Shown piece by piece: positions 1 to 8,296 of a DNA stretch of 64,000 nucleotides. Position 1 is the stretch's first letter, and the number at the start of each line of letters is the position of its first letter. This DNA is from an uncultured Alistipes sp. (GTDB taxonomy: Bacteria > Bacteroidota > Bacteroidia > Bacteroidales > Rikenellaceae), in the NCBI GenBank assembly GCA_900541585.1, contig UQKD01000014.1, forward strand, positions 1 through 64,000, read 5' to 3'. The notes beneath the pieces are model-generated. The model had not been told where the DNA came from. It searched no databases and saw only the letters and a list, made by a program, of their open reading frames with translations. Position numbers and translations under genes: made by a program.

Positions 1-2402
1 AAAGTTCGCTCGCAAAATAGAATTGTCAAAGGCGGCTTATTTCGGATGGTTACGGTTTTCATGCGGATGATGTTCTCCTTTTCGCGCATCAGTTCGTTCA
101 GCTCGAAGTCCGAGAAGTTGAATTCCAGGGTTCCGGCCTCGATCTTCGAAAGGTCGAGGATGTCGCCGATCAGCTGCAGGAGCAGGGCGTTGTTGTTCTC
201 GATGATCGAAATGTATTCCCGCTTCTCCTGCTCCTCGTCGGTCTCGGCGAGGATTCCCGAGAACCCGACGATAGCGTTGAGCGGCGTGCGGATTTCGTGG
301 CTCATGTTGGCCAGAAAGGCCGATTTGAGGCGGTTCGACTCCTCGGCGCGGTCGCGTGCCGAGCGGAGGTCCTGCTCCAGCTGCTTGCGCGGGGTGATGA
401 TGAGCGACGACCCGACGAGGTTCAGCGGGCGTCCCTCGTCGTCGCGCTGGTCCACGGTGGCCTGTGCCTCCACCCAGTCCAGATGCCAGTGTCCCCCGGC
501 GTCGGAGGCTACGCGGTACTCCTCGCGCACTTTGTCCTTCCGTCCGGCGATCAGGTCGTCGTAGGCGCGGCGCACCCGCTCGCGGTCCTCCTTGTGGATT
601 TTCGCGAAATAGCACGCTTCGGGAACGGACAGCTGTGCATCGGCCTCGGCGTTGGCGAGGGCCTGCTGGCTGCGCACCGACTTGTTGATGTCGCACAGGA
701 TCGTACCCTCCTGCAGGTCCCATTTCCACGGCACGATGTTCGCCACGTCGAGCGCCATCGAGAGTTTGTGGTTGATCGAATCGAGTTTTTGCTGCGTTTT
801 GTAGAGTGCCGTGCCGTCGAGGCAGAAGATGTCGATATGCCCTTCGAAGTGCGAACGGCTGATGATCACTTCGTAGAAGACGTCGCGGGCCTCGTAGTAA
901 AACGGATAGGTGATGGTCCGGTTTTCGGTCAGGGCAATGTTTATCAGTTCCATGAAATCGGACATCGAATGGGGGAACAGTTCGCTGCCGAGCCGTCCGA
1001 TCACCCGCTCGCGGGGAAGGAACGTGCGTTCGTAGCGGGAGTTCACGTCGCAGTAAACCGTATCCACGGGCGTATGGGTTTCGTCGTAAACGACTTTCAT
1101 CTGTATATAGATGATCGGCATGGCGTTGAACAGGTTCGAATAGCGGGCCAGGCTCTCCGATTCGCGCCGGCGGGCCGCCTCCACGTTGTGCATCATGCGG
1201 ATGCGCCACTGCTGGATGACGATGAAGGCCAGCAGCAGCAGCACGATGCCGCCGATCGCCCATTTGTATTGTTCGAGCGCCGATGCCGGTTTGTTGTAGA
1301 ACAGTGTGTTGGCCGGGCAGGTGTGCGGCGAGAGGTCCTTGCGTTCGAGAGCCGCGTAGTTGAAGACCGGGCGGGCGTCCTGCGGGACGTAGAACGGAAT
1401 GTCGCGCGGTTGGTGGCCGGCCAGGACGGCGTCGATGGTCGAAATGATGTGCGCGTTCACCTCGGTGTCGTCGTACACATAGCCTCCGATCAATCCGCCG
1501 TCGCGGATGTCTGCGGGCATCAGCGCGAACATCGGGGCCTGCACGCTGGCGATGACGCGGTAGGAATCGGTGACGGTAACGGTGTTGTTGCCGATTTTTT
1601 TGGTGTAATGCCACGACGAAAAGAGTATGCCCGTGCGGCGGATGTCGATGCGGTTGAGCGAATCCAGCAGCGTTTCGGTCGACATTTTGTCCGCCGAATA
1701 GAACCGGTAGTTGATCTGCGGGAATTCGCGGTCCAGCAGTTCGCGCAGGTCGCTGTCGGCCTGCTGGTTGATATAGCGGCCGTCGCCGACGAAGACCAGC
1801 GAATCCATGCCCGGAATCATCCGGCGCATCAGTTCGACGTTCTCGCGCAGGTAGAGCGGCGTGCGGATGAGGGTGATGTTGTCGGACACGGCTTTGTCGT
1901 ACAGCGGCTGCCGCTCTTCGGGGCGCAGCGCACGGCGTTTAAGGAAGGCTTTTTCGGGTCCTATATAGTCTGTTTCCGAACAGAGGATCAGCGGCACACC
2001 GGGCCAGGTCTGTTTCACGAAGTCGCGCAGCACGGCGATCGGGGCGCCCAGCAGCACCAGCATCCGGGGCGGATTCTTGCCGTATTCCCGCAGCAGGTTA
2101 TTTTTGAAGGACTCGATCTCGCCGATTTTATGGTTTTTGATCGTCATCAGCAGCGAGTTCATGTTCTCGATGTAGACCTCGAAATTGTCCACCTGGTCGA
2201 TGTGCGTGACGATGTTGTTGATGATGTTGCGGCTCCAGGGTGCCGATTCGGTGTAGGTGTTCAGGACCAGCATGTAGTCGCGCTTGTCGCCCGGGGGGCT
2301 GCTCGTGGCTTCGGAGAAGGGGTGTGCCAGCAGGCAGCTGAAAACCAGGACTCCCGCCAGGGCCTGGAGGGAAATGCTGAACGGTTTCTTCAAAAAATTC
2401 AT
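1..2402 (-). CDS. Sensor histidine kinase, 5' part (runs off left edge)
   Basis: The frame is open from the ATG at 2402 to the window edge, so about 800 N-terminal residues are visible and the C-terminus is missing. A hydrophobic N-terminal segment (signal peptide or anchor) precedes about 330 residues that resemble the ABC-type substrate-binding sensor domain found in Bacteroidetes kinases. A membrane segment follows at about residues 376-398, then two PAS-like regions. The histidine-kinase H-box (SHEIRTPLNA) has its phospho-accepting His at residue 702. The ATPase domain, and any receiver or DNA-binding domain, would lie beyond the edge. The expected role is periplasmic ligand sensing with autophosphorylation. 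The ligand is unknown. It lies downstream of recJ on the same strand but is separated from it by a terminator. Confidence 0.85.
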   Translation of the reverse strand, partial: MNFLKKPFSISLQALAGVLVFSCLLAHPFSEATSSPPGDKRDYMLVLNTYTESAPWSRNIINNIVTHIDQVDNFEVYIENMNSLLMTIKNHKIGEIESFKNNLLREYGKNPPRMLVLLGAPIAVLRDFVKQTWPGVPLILCSETDYIGPEKAFLKRRALRPEERQPLYDKAVSDNITLIRTPLYLRENVELMRRMIPGMDSLVFVGDGRYINQQADSDLRELLDREFPQINYRFYSADKMSTETLLDSLNRIDIRRTGILFSSWHYTKKIGNNTVTVTDSYRVIASVQAPMFALMPADIRDGGLIGGYVYDDTEVNAHIISTIDAVLAGHQPRDIPFYVPQDARPVFNYAALERKDLSPHTCPANTLFYNKPASALEQYKWAIGGIVLLLLAFIVIQQWRIRMMHNVEAARRRESESLARYSNLFNAMPIIYIQMKVVYDETHTPVDTVYCDVNSRYERTFLPRERVIGRLGSELFPHSMSDFMELINIALTENRTITYPFYYEARDVFYEVIISRSHFEGHIDIFCLDGTALYKTQQKLDSINHKLSMALDVANIVPWKWDLQEGTILCDINKSVRSQQALANAEADAQLSVPEACYFAKIHKEDRERVRRAYDDLIAGRKDKVREEYRVASDAGGHWHLDWVEAQATVDQRDDEGRPLNLVGSSLIITPRKQLEQDLRSARDRAEESNRLKSAFLANMSHEIRTPLNAIVGFSGILAETDEEQEKREYISIIENNNALLLQLIGDILDLSKIEAGTLEFNFSDFELNELMREKENIIRMKTVTIRNKPPLTILFCERT

Positions 2403-2464
2403 TTGCTTGGAATGGAGGAGCCGGACCGGCTGTGACGCTAAAATACAGTGACGCTTGTAAATTG

Positions 2465-2502
2465 AAAAGAGAGGCCCGGAGTTGTGCTCCGAGCCTCTCT
2501 TC
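2465..2502 (-). terminator. Rho-independent terminator after recJ
   Basis: Two strand segments, 2467-2481 and 2487-2501, pair through AAGAGAGGC/GCCTCTCTT plus CGGAG/CTCCG. The loop is five bases, and a T-rich tract follows on the minus strand. It lies 13 bases past the recJ stop codon and separates recJ from the kinase gene. Confidence 0.8.
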
Positions 2503-2514
2503 GGAAGTATGAAA

Positions 2515-4281
2515 CTACCTGTTCAGAACAGGTTTGATGTCCTTGATCCGGAGCTGGGTGGTCACAGTTCCTCGGTAGTGGTTCTCGACGATCTGGTAGC
2601 AGACGTCGATCGGGCGTCCCGAGCGCACCCATTCGTAATGCGTGGGCTGCTGGAAGGCGATTGCCTGGATTTTGGTGTTGGGTTTCTGCCGCTGCATCAG
2701 GTCCATGCGCAGGTGCTCGCACTCCACGCCCACGAGTTTGGCGTCGCCGTGGTTGCTCACGCCGCAGGTTGCGAAGACCGGTGCCGTGTTGCCCGGCCCG
2801 AAGGGCTGGAAGCGGTTGAGGTCCTTGCGGAAGGCCGGCGTGATGTCCGAGAAGAGCAGTTCGCTGTCGATGTCCACCTGCGGGACGAGCATCTGCGGGT
2901 CGATGTTCTCCTCTACGTAGGCGTTGAACCGCCGCGTGAATTCGTCGACGTTCTCCGGGCGCATCGTCAGCCCCGCGGCGTACATGTGTCCGCCGAAGTT
3001 TTCCAACAGGTCCGAGCACGACTCGACGGCCTGGTAAAGGTCGAATCCCGGAACCGAGCGCGCCGATCCGGTCACGAAGCCGTTGCTCATCGTCAGCACC
3101 ACCGTCGGGCGGTAGTAGGTCTCTATGAGACGCGAAGCGACGATGCCCACGATGCCTTTCATCCAGCGGGGGTTGTAGATCACGGTGCTCTTGAGGGCTT
3201 TCATTTCGGGATTGCCCTCGATGTAGTCGTGCGCTTCCTGCGTGACGGAACGGTCGATCGACTTGCGGTCCTGGTTGTAGGCGTCGATTACGCTGCCGAA
3301 CTCCTCGGCGATCGACTCGTTGCCCTCGATCAGCAGCTCCACGGCGGCGTGCCCGCCCGAAGGCGAGGCGTTTTCGTCGTTCTCGTCCATCCGCATCCGG
3401 CCGGCGGCGTTGATGCGCGGCCCGATCTTGAAGACGATGTCGTCGATGGTGATATTGTGTTTGTCCAGCCCGCAGATTTTGATGATCGACAGCAGGCCTT
3501 TCGACGGTTCGCGGTTGAGGTTCTTCAGGCCGAAATAGGCCAGAATGCGGTTCTCGCCCACCAGCGGCACGATGTCCGAGGCGATCGACACGACCAGCAG
3601 GTCCAGCAGGGGCAGGATCTGCTCGAAGGGCATGCGGTTTTTCTGCGCATAGGCCTGCACGAGTTTGAATCCCACGCCGCAGCCCGACAGTTCGTCGAAC
3701 GGGTAGGAGCAGTCGACCCGCTTGGGGTCCAGAACGGCTACGGCCTTGGGAATCTCCTCGGCCGGGAGGTGGTGGTCGCAGATGATGAAATCCACGCCTT
3801 TCGTCTTCGCATAGACAACCTTTTCCGTGGCTTTGATGCCGCAGTCCAGGGCGATGATAAGCCCCACGCCCTTGCGGGCGGCGAGGTCGATACCTTTGAT
3901 CGAAATACCGTATCCTTCGGTATAACGGTCGGGGATGTAGAACATCAGGTTTTTGTGCCCGATCTGGCGCAGAAACTTGTAAACCAGCGCGACGGCCGTA
4001 CAGCCGTCCACGTCGTAGTCGCCGTAAACCATGATCTTCTCATTGTTCGCAACGGCCCGTTCGACCCGCTCGACCGCCTTCTCCATGTCCTTCATCAGGA
4101 ACGGATCGTGCAGGTCGGCGAGGCTCGGTTTAAAGAACTTCTCCGCCTTTTCTACGGTGTCTATGCCTCTCTGTACGAGCAGATTGGCCAGCACGGGCGA
4201 AATCCGCAGAGCGGCAGCCAGCATAGCTGCCGTCGCGGGGTCGCCCTGTGGCTTCACTACCCAGCGTTTTTCTATAGGCAT
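2515..4281 (-). CDS. recJ: Single-stranded-DNA-specific exonuclease RecJ
   Basis: The 588-residue protein is full length for RecJ, a 5'-3' single-strand DNA exonuclease used in recombination and mismatch repair. The DHH-phosphoesterase core shows YGDYDVDG at residues 86-93 and CDHH at 168-171, which are metal-coordinating motifs. The DHHA1-type region contains GFVTGSARS and the glycine-rich ENFGGHMYAAG segment. A C-terminal OB-like part ends in IKDIKPVLNR. The ATG at 4281 is the first in frame and gives the usual N-terminus. No strong promoter is visible in the A+T-rich 50 bases upstream. Confidence 0.96.
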   Translation of the reverse strand: MPIEKRWVVKPQGDPATAAMLAAALRISPVLANLLVQRGIDTVEKAEKFFKPSLADLHDPFLMKDMEKAVERVERAVANNEKIMVYGDYDVDGCTAVALVYKFLRQIGHKNLMFYIPDRYTEGYGISIKGIDLAARKGVGLIIALDCGIKATEKVVYAKTKGVDFIICDHHLPAEEIPKAVAVLDPKRVDCSYPFDELSGCGVGFKLVQAYAQKNRMPFEQILPLLDLLVVSIASDIVPLVGENRILAYFGLKNLNREPSKGLLSIIKICGLDKHNITIDDIVFKIGPRINAAGRMRMDENDENASPSGGHAAVELLIEGNESIAEEFGSVIDAYNQDRKSIDRSVTQEAHDYIEGNPEMKALKSTVIYNPRWMKGIVGIVASRLIETYYRPTVVLTMSNGFVTGSARSVPGFDLYQAVESCSDLLENFGGHMYAAGLTMRPENVDEFTRRFNAYVEENIDPQMLVPQVDIDSELLFSDITPAFRKDLNRFQPFGPGNTAPVFATCGVSNHGDAKLVGVECEHLRMDLMQRQKPNTKIQAIAFQQPTHYEWVRSGRPIDVCYQIVENHYRGTVTTQLRIKDIKPVLNR

Positions 4282-4462
4282 ACGAATTGTTATTTATATA
4301 TTTTAACATTTAAAATCCTTTTTAAGGTGCCTCTCGTTCCGGCGCTTTTTATCGCCGTTTCCGCGGCCTGTGGCCGTGTTTGCAGGTGCCGATCCCTCTC
4401 CTACCCTCCCTCGGGGAGGGAGATGGCCTGCGCTTCGCATGGTCTTTTCCCGGCTGCGCAAT
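4282..4462. other. Intergenic region recJ/lipB with a small palindrome
   Basis: No gene is seen. CCCTCC/GGAGGG at 4404-4420 can form a short hairpin downstream of lipB, but no T-run follows it on the minus strand. It could be a weak terminator or a copy of a dispersed palindromic element. The A+T-rich 4290-4325 should hold the recJ promoter, but no consensus TAnnTTTG is present. Confidence 0.4.
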
Positions 4463-5173
4463 TCAGGGAGCCTCCGCGATTTCGCATTGCAGCACCGTGC
4501 CCAATATCTTGATAACCGTCTGCTTCACCTCCTGCATCGGCGGCTGCAATCCCGTTTCGGCGGCGATCGACGTGACGCCCCGGTCGGTGAATCCGCAGGG
4601 GTTGATGCGCGAGAACCACTGAAGGTCGGTCGTCACGTTCAGCGCGAACCCGTGCATGGTAACATAACGCGACGAACGGACGCCTATTGCGCAGATCTTG
4701 CGCGGACGTGCTTTTCCGGGGTCGATCCAGACTCCCGAAGCCCCGGCGATGCGTCCCGCCGCGATGCCGTATTCCGCGACCGTGCGAATCACGGCTTCCT
4801 CCAGCGCTTCGATGTACTCCCGCAAGCCGATGCCAAGCCGTTCGAGGTCGAGGATCGGATAGCATACCAGCTGCCCGGGGCCGTGGAAGGTGATGTCGCC
4901 GCCGCGGTCTATGTGAAAGAACTGCGCGCCCATCGCTTCGAGCGCTTCCTGATTGACGAGCAGGTTTTCAGCATGCCCGCTCTTGCCCAGCGTGTAGACC
5001 GGCGGATGTTCCACCAGCAGGACCGTGCCCGCATCGTCCGGATCGCCGTCGGTGCCCGGGACAGGAATCGAACCGGCGCGCTTTCGGGCTACCCTGGCGT
5101 CGAACAACTCCTGCTGCAAGTCCCAGCAGGCTTTGTAGTCCATGCGTCCGAGGTCCTGGCAGGAGGCTTTCAT
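4463..5173 (-). CDS. lipB: Octanoyl-[acyl-carrier-protein]:protein octanoyltransferase LipB
   Basis: This 236-residue enzyme moves octanoate from acyl carrier protein to the lipoyl domains of 2-oxoacid dehydrogenases and the glycine cleavage H protein, the first step of lipoate synthesis. The signature RGGDITFHGPGQ is at residues 90-101. The catalytic Lys is 159 (RKIC) and the catalytic Cys is 193 (NPCG). The start codon lies two bases past the lipA stop, so lipA and lipB are one operon, in the usual functional pairing. An acidic insertion at about residues 33-48 (GTDGDPDD) is longer than in many homologues. Confidence 0.96.
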   Translation of the reverse strand: MKASCQDLGRMDYKACWDLQQELFDARVARKRAGSIPVPGTDGDPDDAGTVLLVEHPPVYTLGKSGHAENLLVNQEALEAMGAQFFHIDRGGDITFHGPGQLVCYPILDLERLGIGLREYIEALEEAVIRTVAEYGIAAGRIAGASGVWIDPGKARPRKICAIGVRSSRYVTMHGFALNVTTDLQWFSRINPCGFTDRGVTSIAAETGLQPPMQEVKQTVIKILGTVLQCEIAEAP

Positions 5174-5175
5174 CG

Positions 5176-6057
5176 CTACAAACTTTTTACGCTTCGCAGG
5201 GCTTCTTCAGCCATGTACGACGACCGGACCAGCGGTGCGCTCGCACAGTAGCTGAAACCCATTTCCAGCGCCCGGAGTCTGTACCATTCGAATTTTTCGG
5301 GAGTGATGTACGCCGCAACGGGGTAGTGCTCCAGAGTGGGCCGAAGGTACTGACCGAGTGTCACAATCCGCACGCCTGCGTCGCGCAGGTCGTGCAAGGT
5401 CTGCAAAACTTCATCATCGCTCTCGCCAAGTCCGACCATCAGTCCGCTTTTCGTCACGACGCCCTGCCCGTTCAGGCAGCGCAGAGTCTCCAGGCTCGTA
5501 CGGTACTTTGCCCTGGAGCGCACCACGGGAGTCAGTCGCTCGACGGTTTCGATGTTGTGCCCGACGATGTCGGGCTTCGACGCAACGATCACCTCCAACA
5601 GGTCGGGCCGTGCGTCCAAATCGGGAATAAGGAGCTCAATTACGGCGTCGGGATTCTGTGTGCGGATGGCCTCCACGGTTGCCGCCCAATGGGCGGCTCC
5701 GCCGTCGGGGAGGTCGTCGCGCGTCACGGAAGTTACGACGACATACCGCAGTTTCATCAGTGCAACGCTTTCGGCCACCTGCCGGGGTTCCTCGGCGTCG
5801 GGGGCAAGGGGATGTCCCGTTTTGGTTGCGCAGAAGCGGCAGCCTCGGGTGCAGATGTCTCCCAGAATCATGAATGTCGCTGTTCTCCGGCTCCAGCATT
5901 CGGCCTGGTTGGGACACCTGCCGCTGCTGCAAATCGTGTGCAGATTGTGCTTTTCGACGATCTGCCGCACTTCGCCCCATTCGGGAGTGCGGTGGAGTCG
6001 GATTTTCAGCCATCCGGGTTTTTTCAGTACATCTACCTTGTCATAAAACTTCGGCAT
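5176..6057 (-). CDS. lipA: Lipoyl synthase LipA (radical SAM)
   Basis: The 293-residue radical-SAM enzyme inserts two sulfurs into protein-bound octanoate. The radical-SAM cluster cysteines are C69, C73 and C76 (CTRGCRFC). The auxiliary, sacrificial cluster uses C43, C48 and C54 (CSSGRCPNQAEC). The C-terminal RSSY serine motif is present. It is the first gene of the lipA-lipB operon. A -7-like TATTTTTG lies on the minus strand at 6084-6091, without a convincing -33 element. Confidence 0.97.
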   Translation of the reverse strand: MPKFYDKVDVLKKPGWLKIRLHRTPEWGEVRQIVEKHNLHTICSSGRCPNQAECWSRRTATFMILGDICTRGCRFCATKTGHPLAPDAEEPRQVAESVALMKLRYVVVTSVTRDDLPDGGAAHWAATVEAIRTQNPDAVIELLIPDLDARPDLLEVIVASKPDIVGHNIETVERLTPVVRSRAKYRTSLETLRCLNGQGVVTKSGLMVGLGESDDEVLQTLHDLRDAGVRIVTLGQYLRPTLEHYPVAAYITPEKFEWYRLRALEMGFSYCASAPLVRSSYMAEEALRSVKSL

Positions 6058-6177
6058 TTAAGTTCATTATTTTCCAATTGATGCAAAAATAAGAAAAAAT
6101 AATTGAAAAACCCCGTGAAAATGCTAATTATTGTTCCGATGCCGGATCTGGGTGCGTCGGAGGGGGATGCGGATTTT

Positions 6178-6209
6178 TTTGGAGGAAGCCGAAATTTGCC
6201 TTATATTTG
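6178..6209 (+). promoter_or_regulatory. Bacteroidetes-type promoter
   Basis: TTTG at 6178-6181 and TATATTTG at 6202-6209 are separated by 20 bases, which matches the Bacteroidetes primary sigma consensus (TTTG-N19/21-TAnnTTTG). Transcription should begin near 6215, about 190 bases before the next start codon. Confidence 0.7.
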
Positions 6210-6215
6210 TCCCCG

Positions 6216-6402
6216 CAACGGTTATTTCCGGCATGGTCCGGGCCGTTTATCCGGAAATTATGTGATTCTTTTACCTGCATATCATTCGCACATTTGAAAA
6301 TCGGCAGTCTGTCGAAGACCGCATCGACGGGGATATTACGCCCTGTTGCGTTCTTTGACTCGCTTCGGCAGACTCCGGCGTTTGTCTAATTTCAAAATGT
6401 GC
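6216..6402 (+). ncRNA. Candidate structured RNA or structured leader
   Basis: Between a consensus promoter and the 6407 gene lie two strong hairpins. The first pairs ATTTCCGG (6224-6231) with CCGGAAAT (6251-6258). The second is a rod of about 115 bases. Its closing stem is 6288-6299 with 6390-6402 (12 pairs, one bulge). Its middle stem is 6306-6317 with 6363-6374 (12 pairs, one wobble). Its apical stems are CGCA/TGCG (6320-6323/6347-6350) and ACGGGG/CCCTGT (6327-6332/6341-6346). The T-run just after the rod (6403-6406) is short. It could be a free RNA (a 6S-like rod is one thought) or a 5' leader controlling the next gene. I do not recognise the family. Confidence 0.5.
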
Positions 6403-6406
6403 TTTT

Positions 6407-6853
6407 ATGAAAACAATGCAAACCGGCAAGGCGAATTACCGCCTTGCAGCCCGTCTGCGGGGAAACGAACTGTTGTTGGATGCGGACCTGCGCAAAGCCG
6501 TGGAGGAGGAACACCTCCGGGCCGTCCGTCGGGCGGAGGGGCTGAAATGCTCTGCCGACCGGCGTGCCTTTGCCGAAAGCGTGGAGTGGGAGCGCCTCGG
6601 CGATTTCTTTCTCCGCGTCGGATCGCGCCCGTCGGCCGTGCGGGCTTACAAGGACGCGGCGCTCGCCTGCTTCAACGGCGACTATTACGATTACGGGACC
6701 GAGATGCTCCCCTGCCGGTTCCTGCGGCTCCGCTTTCTGCGGATGGTCGAAGCGGCGGTGGCCTGTTGTGCTGACGATGCACGGCTGCGCGCCCTGGTGA
6801 CGGATGACCCGCTGTTCCGGGAGGAATATCCCCTGCTGAAAGCAGGGTTTTAG
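6407..6853 (+). CDS. Hypothetical protein, 148 aa
   Basis: I do not recognise a family. The protein is Arg/Ala/Leu-rich and mostly helical, with a TPR-like helix pair around residues 65-90 (SAVRAYKDAALACFNGDYYDYG). It has no signal peptide or membrane segment, so it is probably cytoplasmic. The start is ATG 6407 or the in-frame ATG at 6416, directly after the structured RNA region. The opposite strand is also open here, but only this strand has a consensus promoter. Confidence 0.6.
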   Translation: MKTMQTGKANYRLAARLRGNELLLDADLRKAVEEEHLRAVRRAEGLKCSADRRAFAESVEWERLGDFFLRVGSRPSAVRAYKDAALACFNGDYYDYGTEMLPCRFLRLRFLRMVEAAVACCADDARLRALVTDDPLFREEYPLLKAGF

Positions 6854-7010
6854 CGTGTTTCGGCCCGAAAAGCGGCTGTTCGGACGTGGATGCGGTGTTT
6901 TGCCGCTGACGGTCCGGTTTTGTCCCCGCTCGTACGAAGGGCGGGTTTTCGGGCGCGGACGCGGAGCCTTACCGCTAAATGGTCCGGCTCTGCGTCCGAC
7001 CGCAAAAGAA

Positions 7011-7089
7011 AAGAGGTCGGACACCTGCCGGTATCGGACCTCTCTGGTTAGGTTAGTTAGGTTAATGAGAGTGGGAGAATCCCACGTTT
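7011..7089 (-). ncRNA. Candidate small RNA (~80 nt) with its own promoter and terminator
   Basis: On the minus strand a consensus promoter (7096-7126) is followed by a short transcript. It starts with hairpin GTGGG-attct-CCCAC (about 7070-7085), continues through an unpaired stretch built on AACCTAACTAACC, and ends in a terminator pairing AGAGGTC with GACCTCT (7012-7018/7037-7043) followed by TTTTCTTTT. No open frame of useful length fits. The terminator would also stop the AraC gene transcript arriving from upstream. I do not recognise the RNA family. Confidence 0.55.
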
Positions 7090-7095
7090 GTTACA

Positions 7096-7126
7096 CAAAG
7101 GTAATTGAAATTTATGAAACTCCAAA
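7096..7126 (-). promoter_or_regulatory. Promoter for the candidate small RNA
   Basis: On the minus strand TTTG (7126-7123), a 19-base spacer and TACCTTTG (7103-7096) match the Bacteroidetes consensus. The predicted start is near 7089. It sits in the A+T-rich gap after the AraC gene and is too far from any downstream coding start to serve one. Confidence 0.7.
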
Positions 7127-7218
7127 TGTTTTGTAACATTTTTCTAAAACCTAGCGCAATTTTGTTTATAGATTATAATTAAAATTTTTAAAATACCCGC
7201 GTGTTTATAAGTTTTTGA

Positions 7219-8139
7219 TTAAAGTGCCTCGCGCATTTCCGTAGCCTCTGCCGCTTCGTTGAGTGCGGGTTCCGGGACCAGCGACGTGAGGTGCTTGTGC
7301 CGGTAGGTGGCGGGCGTCATCTGATACTCCTTCTTGAAGAGTTTGATGAAATGCGACGTGTTGGGGAACGTGCATTCGTTGCCGATTTCGGAGATGGATT
7401 TCGAGGTCGAGATCAACAGCAGGCGCGAATGCATCAGCCGCTGACGGATGTACCACTTGTGGGGAGGCATCTGGAAATGGCGGCGGAACTCTTTCTTGAA
7501 CGAGGTGAGCGAACGGTTGGTGAGTTTCGAAAGCTCTTCGATCGAAATGTCCTTGAAGATGTGGTCGTAGACGATCTGTTCGAAATTCTCCTTCGCGGCG
7601 TCGACGTTGCTCAACAGCTTGCTTTTGATGCAGCAATCCTCGTGCGAGGCGATCAGGTAGATCAACTCGGTCATCTTGATGTTCTCGGCCGTCTCGTCGT
7701 GGCGGAAATCCTCGTCGCGCAGGTAGTTGTTGGTGTTGATGAAAAAGTTTCGCAGCGAGTTCCATGCGGGCATGGTGACATGCGAACGGTTGCGGCAGTT
7801 TTCGCACGAATGTTCGTTTGAAATGTTCAGTCCGTAGGTGATGTTCAGGTGCATCAGGATGCGTTGCAGGTCGTCGGGCGTGTAATAAAAGAGCACCTGC
7901 TCGAACGGCTGTCCGCCTTCGGGGAAGTTCTCAATGTAGTGGTGTCCGATGCCCAGATAGAAAACATCGCCGCGCGAAAGTGTCTGACGCTTATCGCCGT
8001 CGTAGATGTACTTCGTTCCGCGGAGGATGTAACCGATTGCGTAACGCGAAAGGGCCTGCGACTGGATACCGTTGTGAAGCGACTCGACATACTTCACGAT
8101 CATCGGTTGTTGAACCGACGAATTCATTGAATTCTTCAT
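7219..8139 (-). CDS. AraC-family transcriptional regulator
   Basis: The 306-residue protein has an N-terminal cupin-like sensor half (GTKYIYDGDKRQTLSRGDVFYLG, about residues 40-65) and a C-terminal AraC/XylS DNA-binding half of two helix-turn-helix motifs (about residues 190-285, ending FIKLFKKEYQMTPATYR). A central CENCRNR segment (C116, C119) could bind metal or be redox sensitive. No target gene is adjacent, because the upstream gene on this strand is an unrelated membrane protein. Targets are unknown. CAAATATA at 8196-8203 reads as a -7 element TATATTTG on its strand. Confidence 0.9.
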   Translation of the reverse strand: MKNSMNSSVQQPMIVKYVESLHNGIQSQALSRYAIGYILRGTKYIYDGDKRQTLSRGDVFYLGIGHHYIENFPEGGQPFEQVLFYYTPDDLQRILMHLNITYGLNISNEHSCENCRNRSHVTMPAWNSLRNFFINTNNYLRDEDFRHDETAENIKMTELIYLIASHEDCCIKSKLLSNVDAAKENFEQIVYDHIFKDISIEELSKLTNRSLTSFKKEFRRHFQMPPHKWYIRQRLMHSRLLLISTSKSISEIGNECTFPNTSHFIKLFKKEYQMTPATYRHKHLTSLVPEPALNEAAEATEMREAL

Positions 8140-8296
8140 AGTAATTGTAATTTAAGTTTTTCTGAACAAAGTATTGCGTCACTCTTGTTCGTTCTCAAAT
8201 ATACAATTAAAACTTTTCAATCTACCATAAATAATAGCACATTTGGGCATAAAACAGCAAATAGGACTGTTTATGCTATGATTTGAGCTAAATAGA

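Noticed and set aside
37..2435. Long open frames on both strands over the sensor kinase region
   Set aside because: They are arginine- or valine/histidine-rich shadow translations with no domain content. The minus-strand frame from 2402 has clear kinase motifs.
4404..4420. CCCTCC/GGAGGG palindrome as the lipB terminator
   Set aside because: The stem is short and no T-run follows on the minus strand, so it is not called as a terminator.
2482..4512. 676-codon plus-strand frame over recJ
   Set aside because: It is an antisense shadow caused by high GC content. RecJ motifs on the minus strand are complete.
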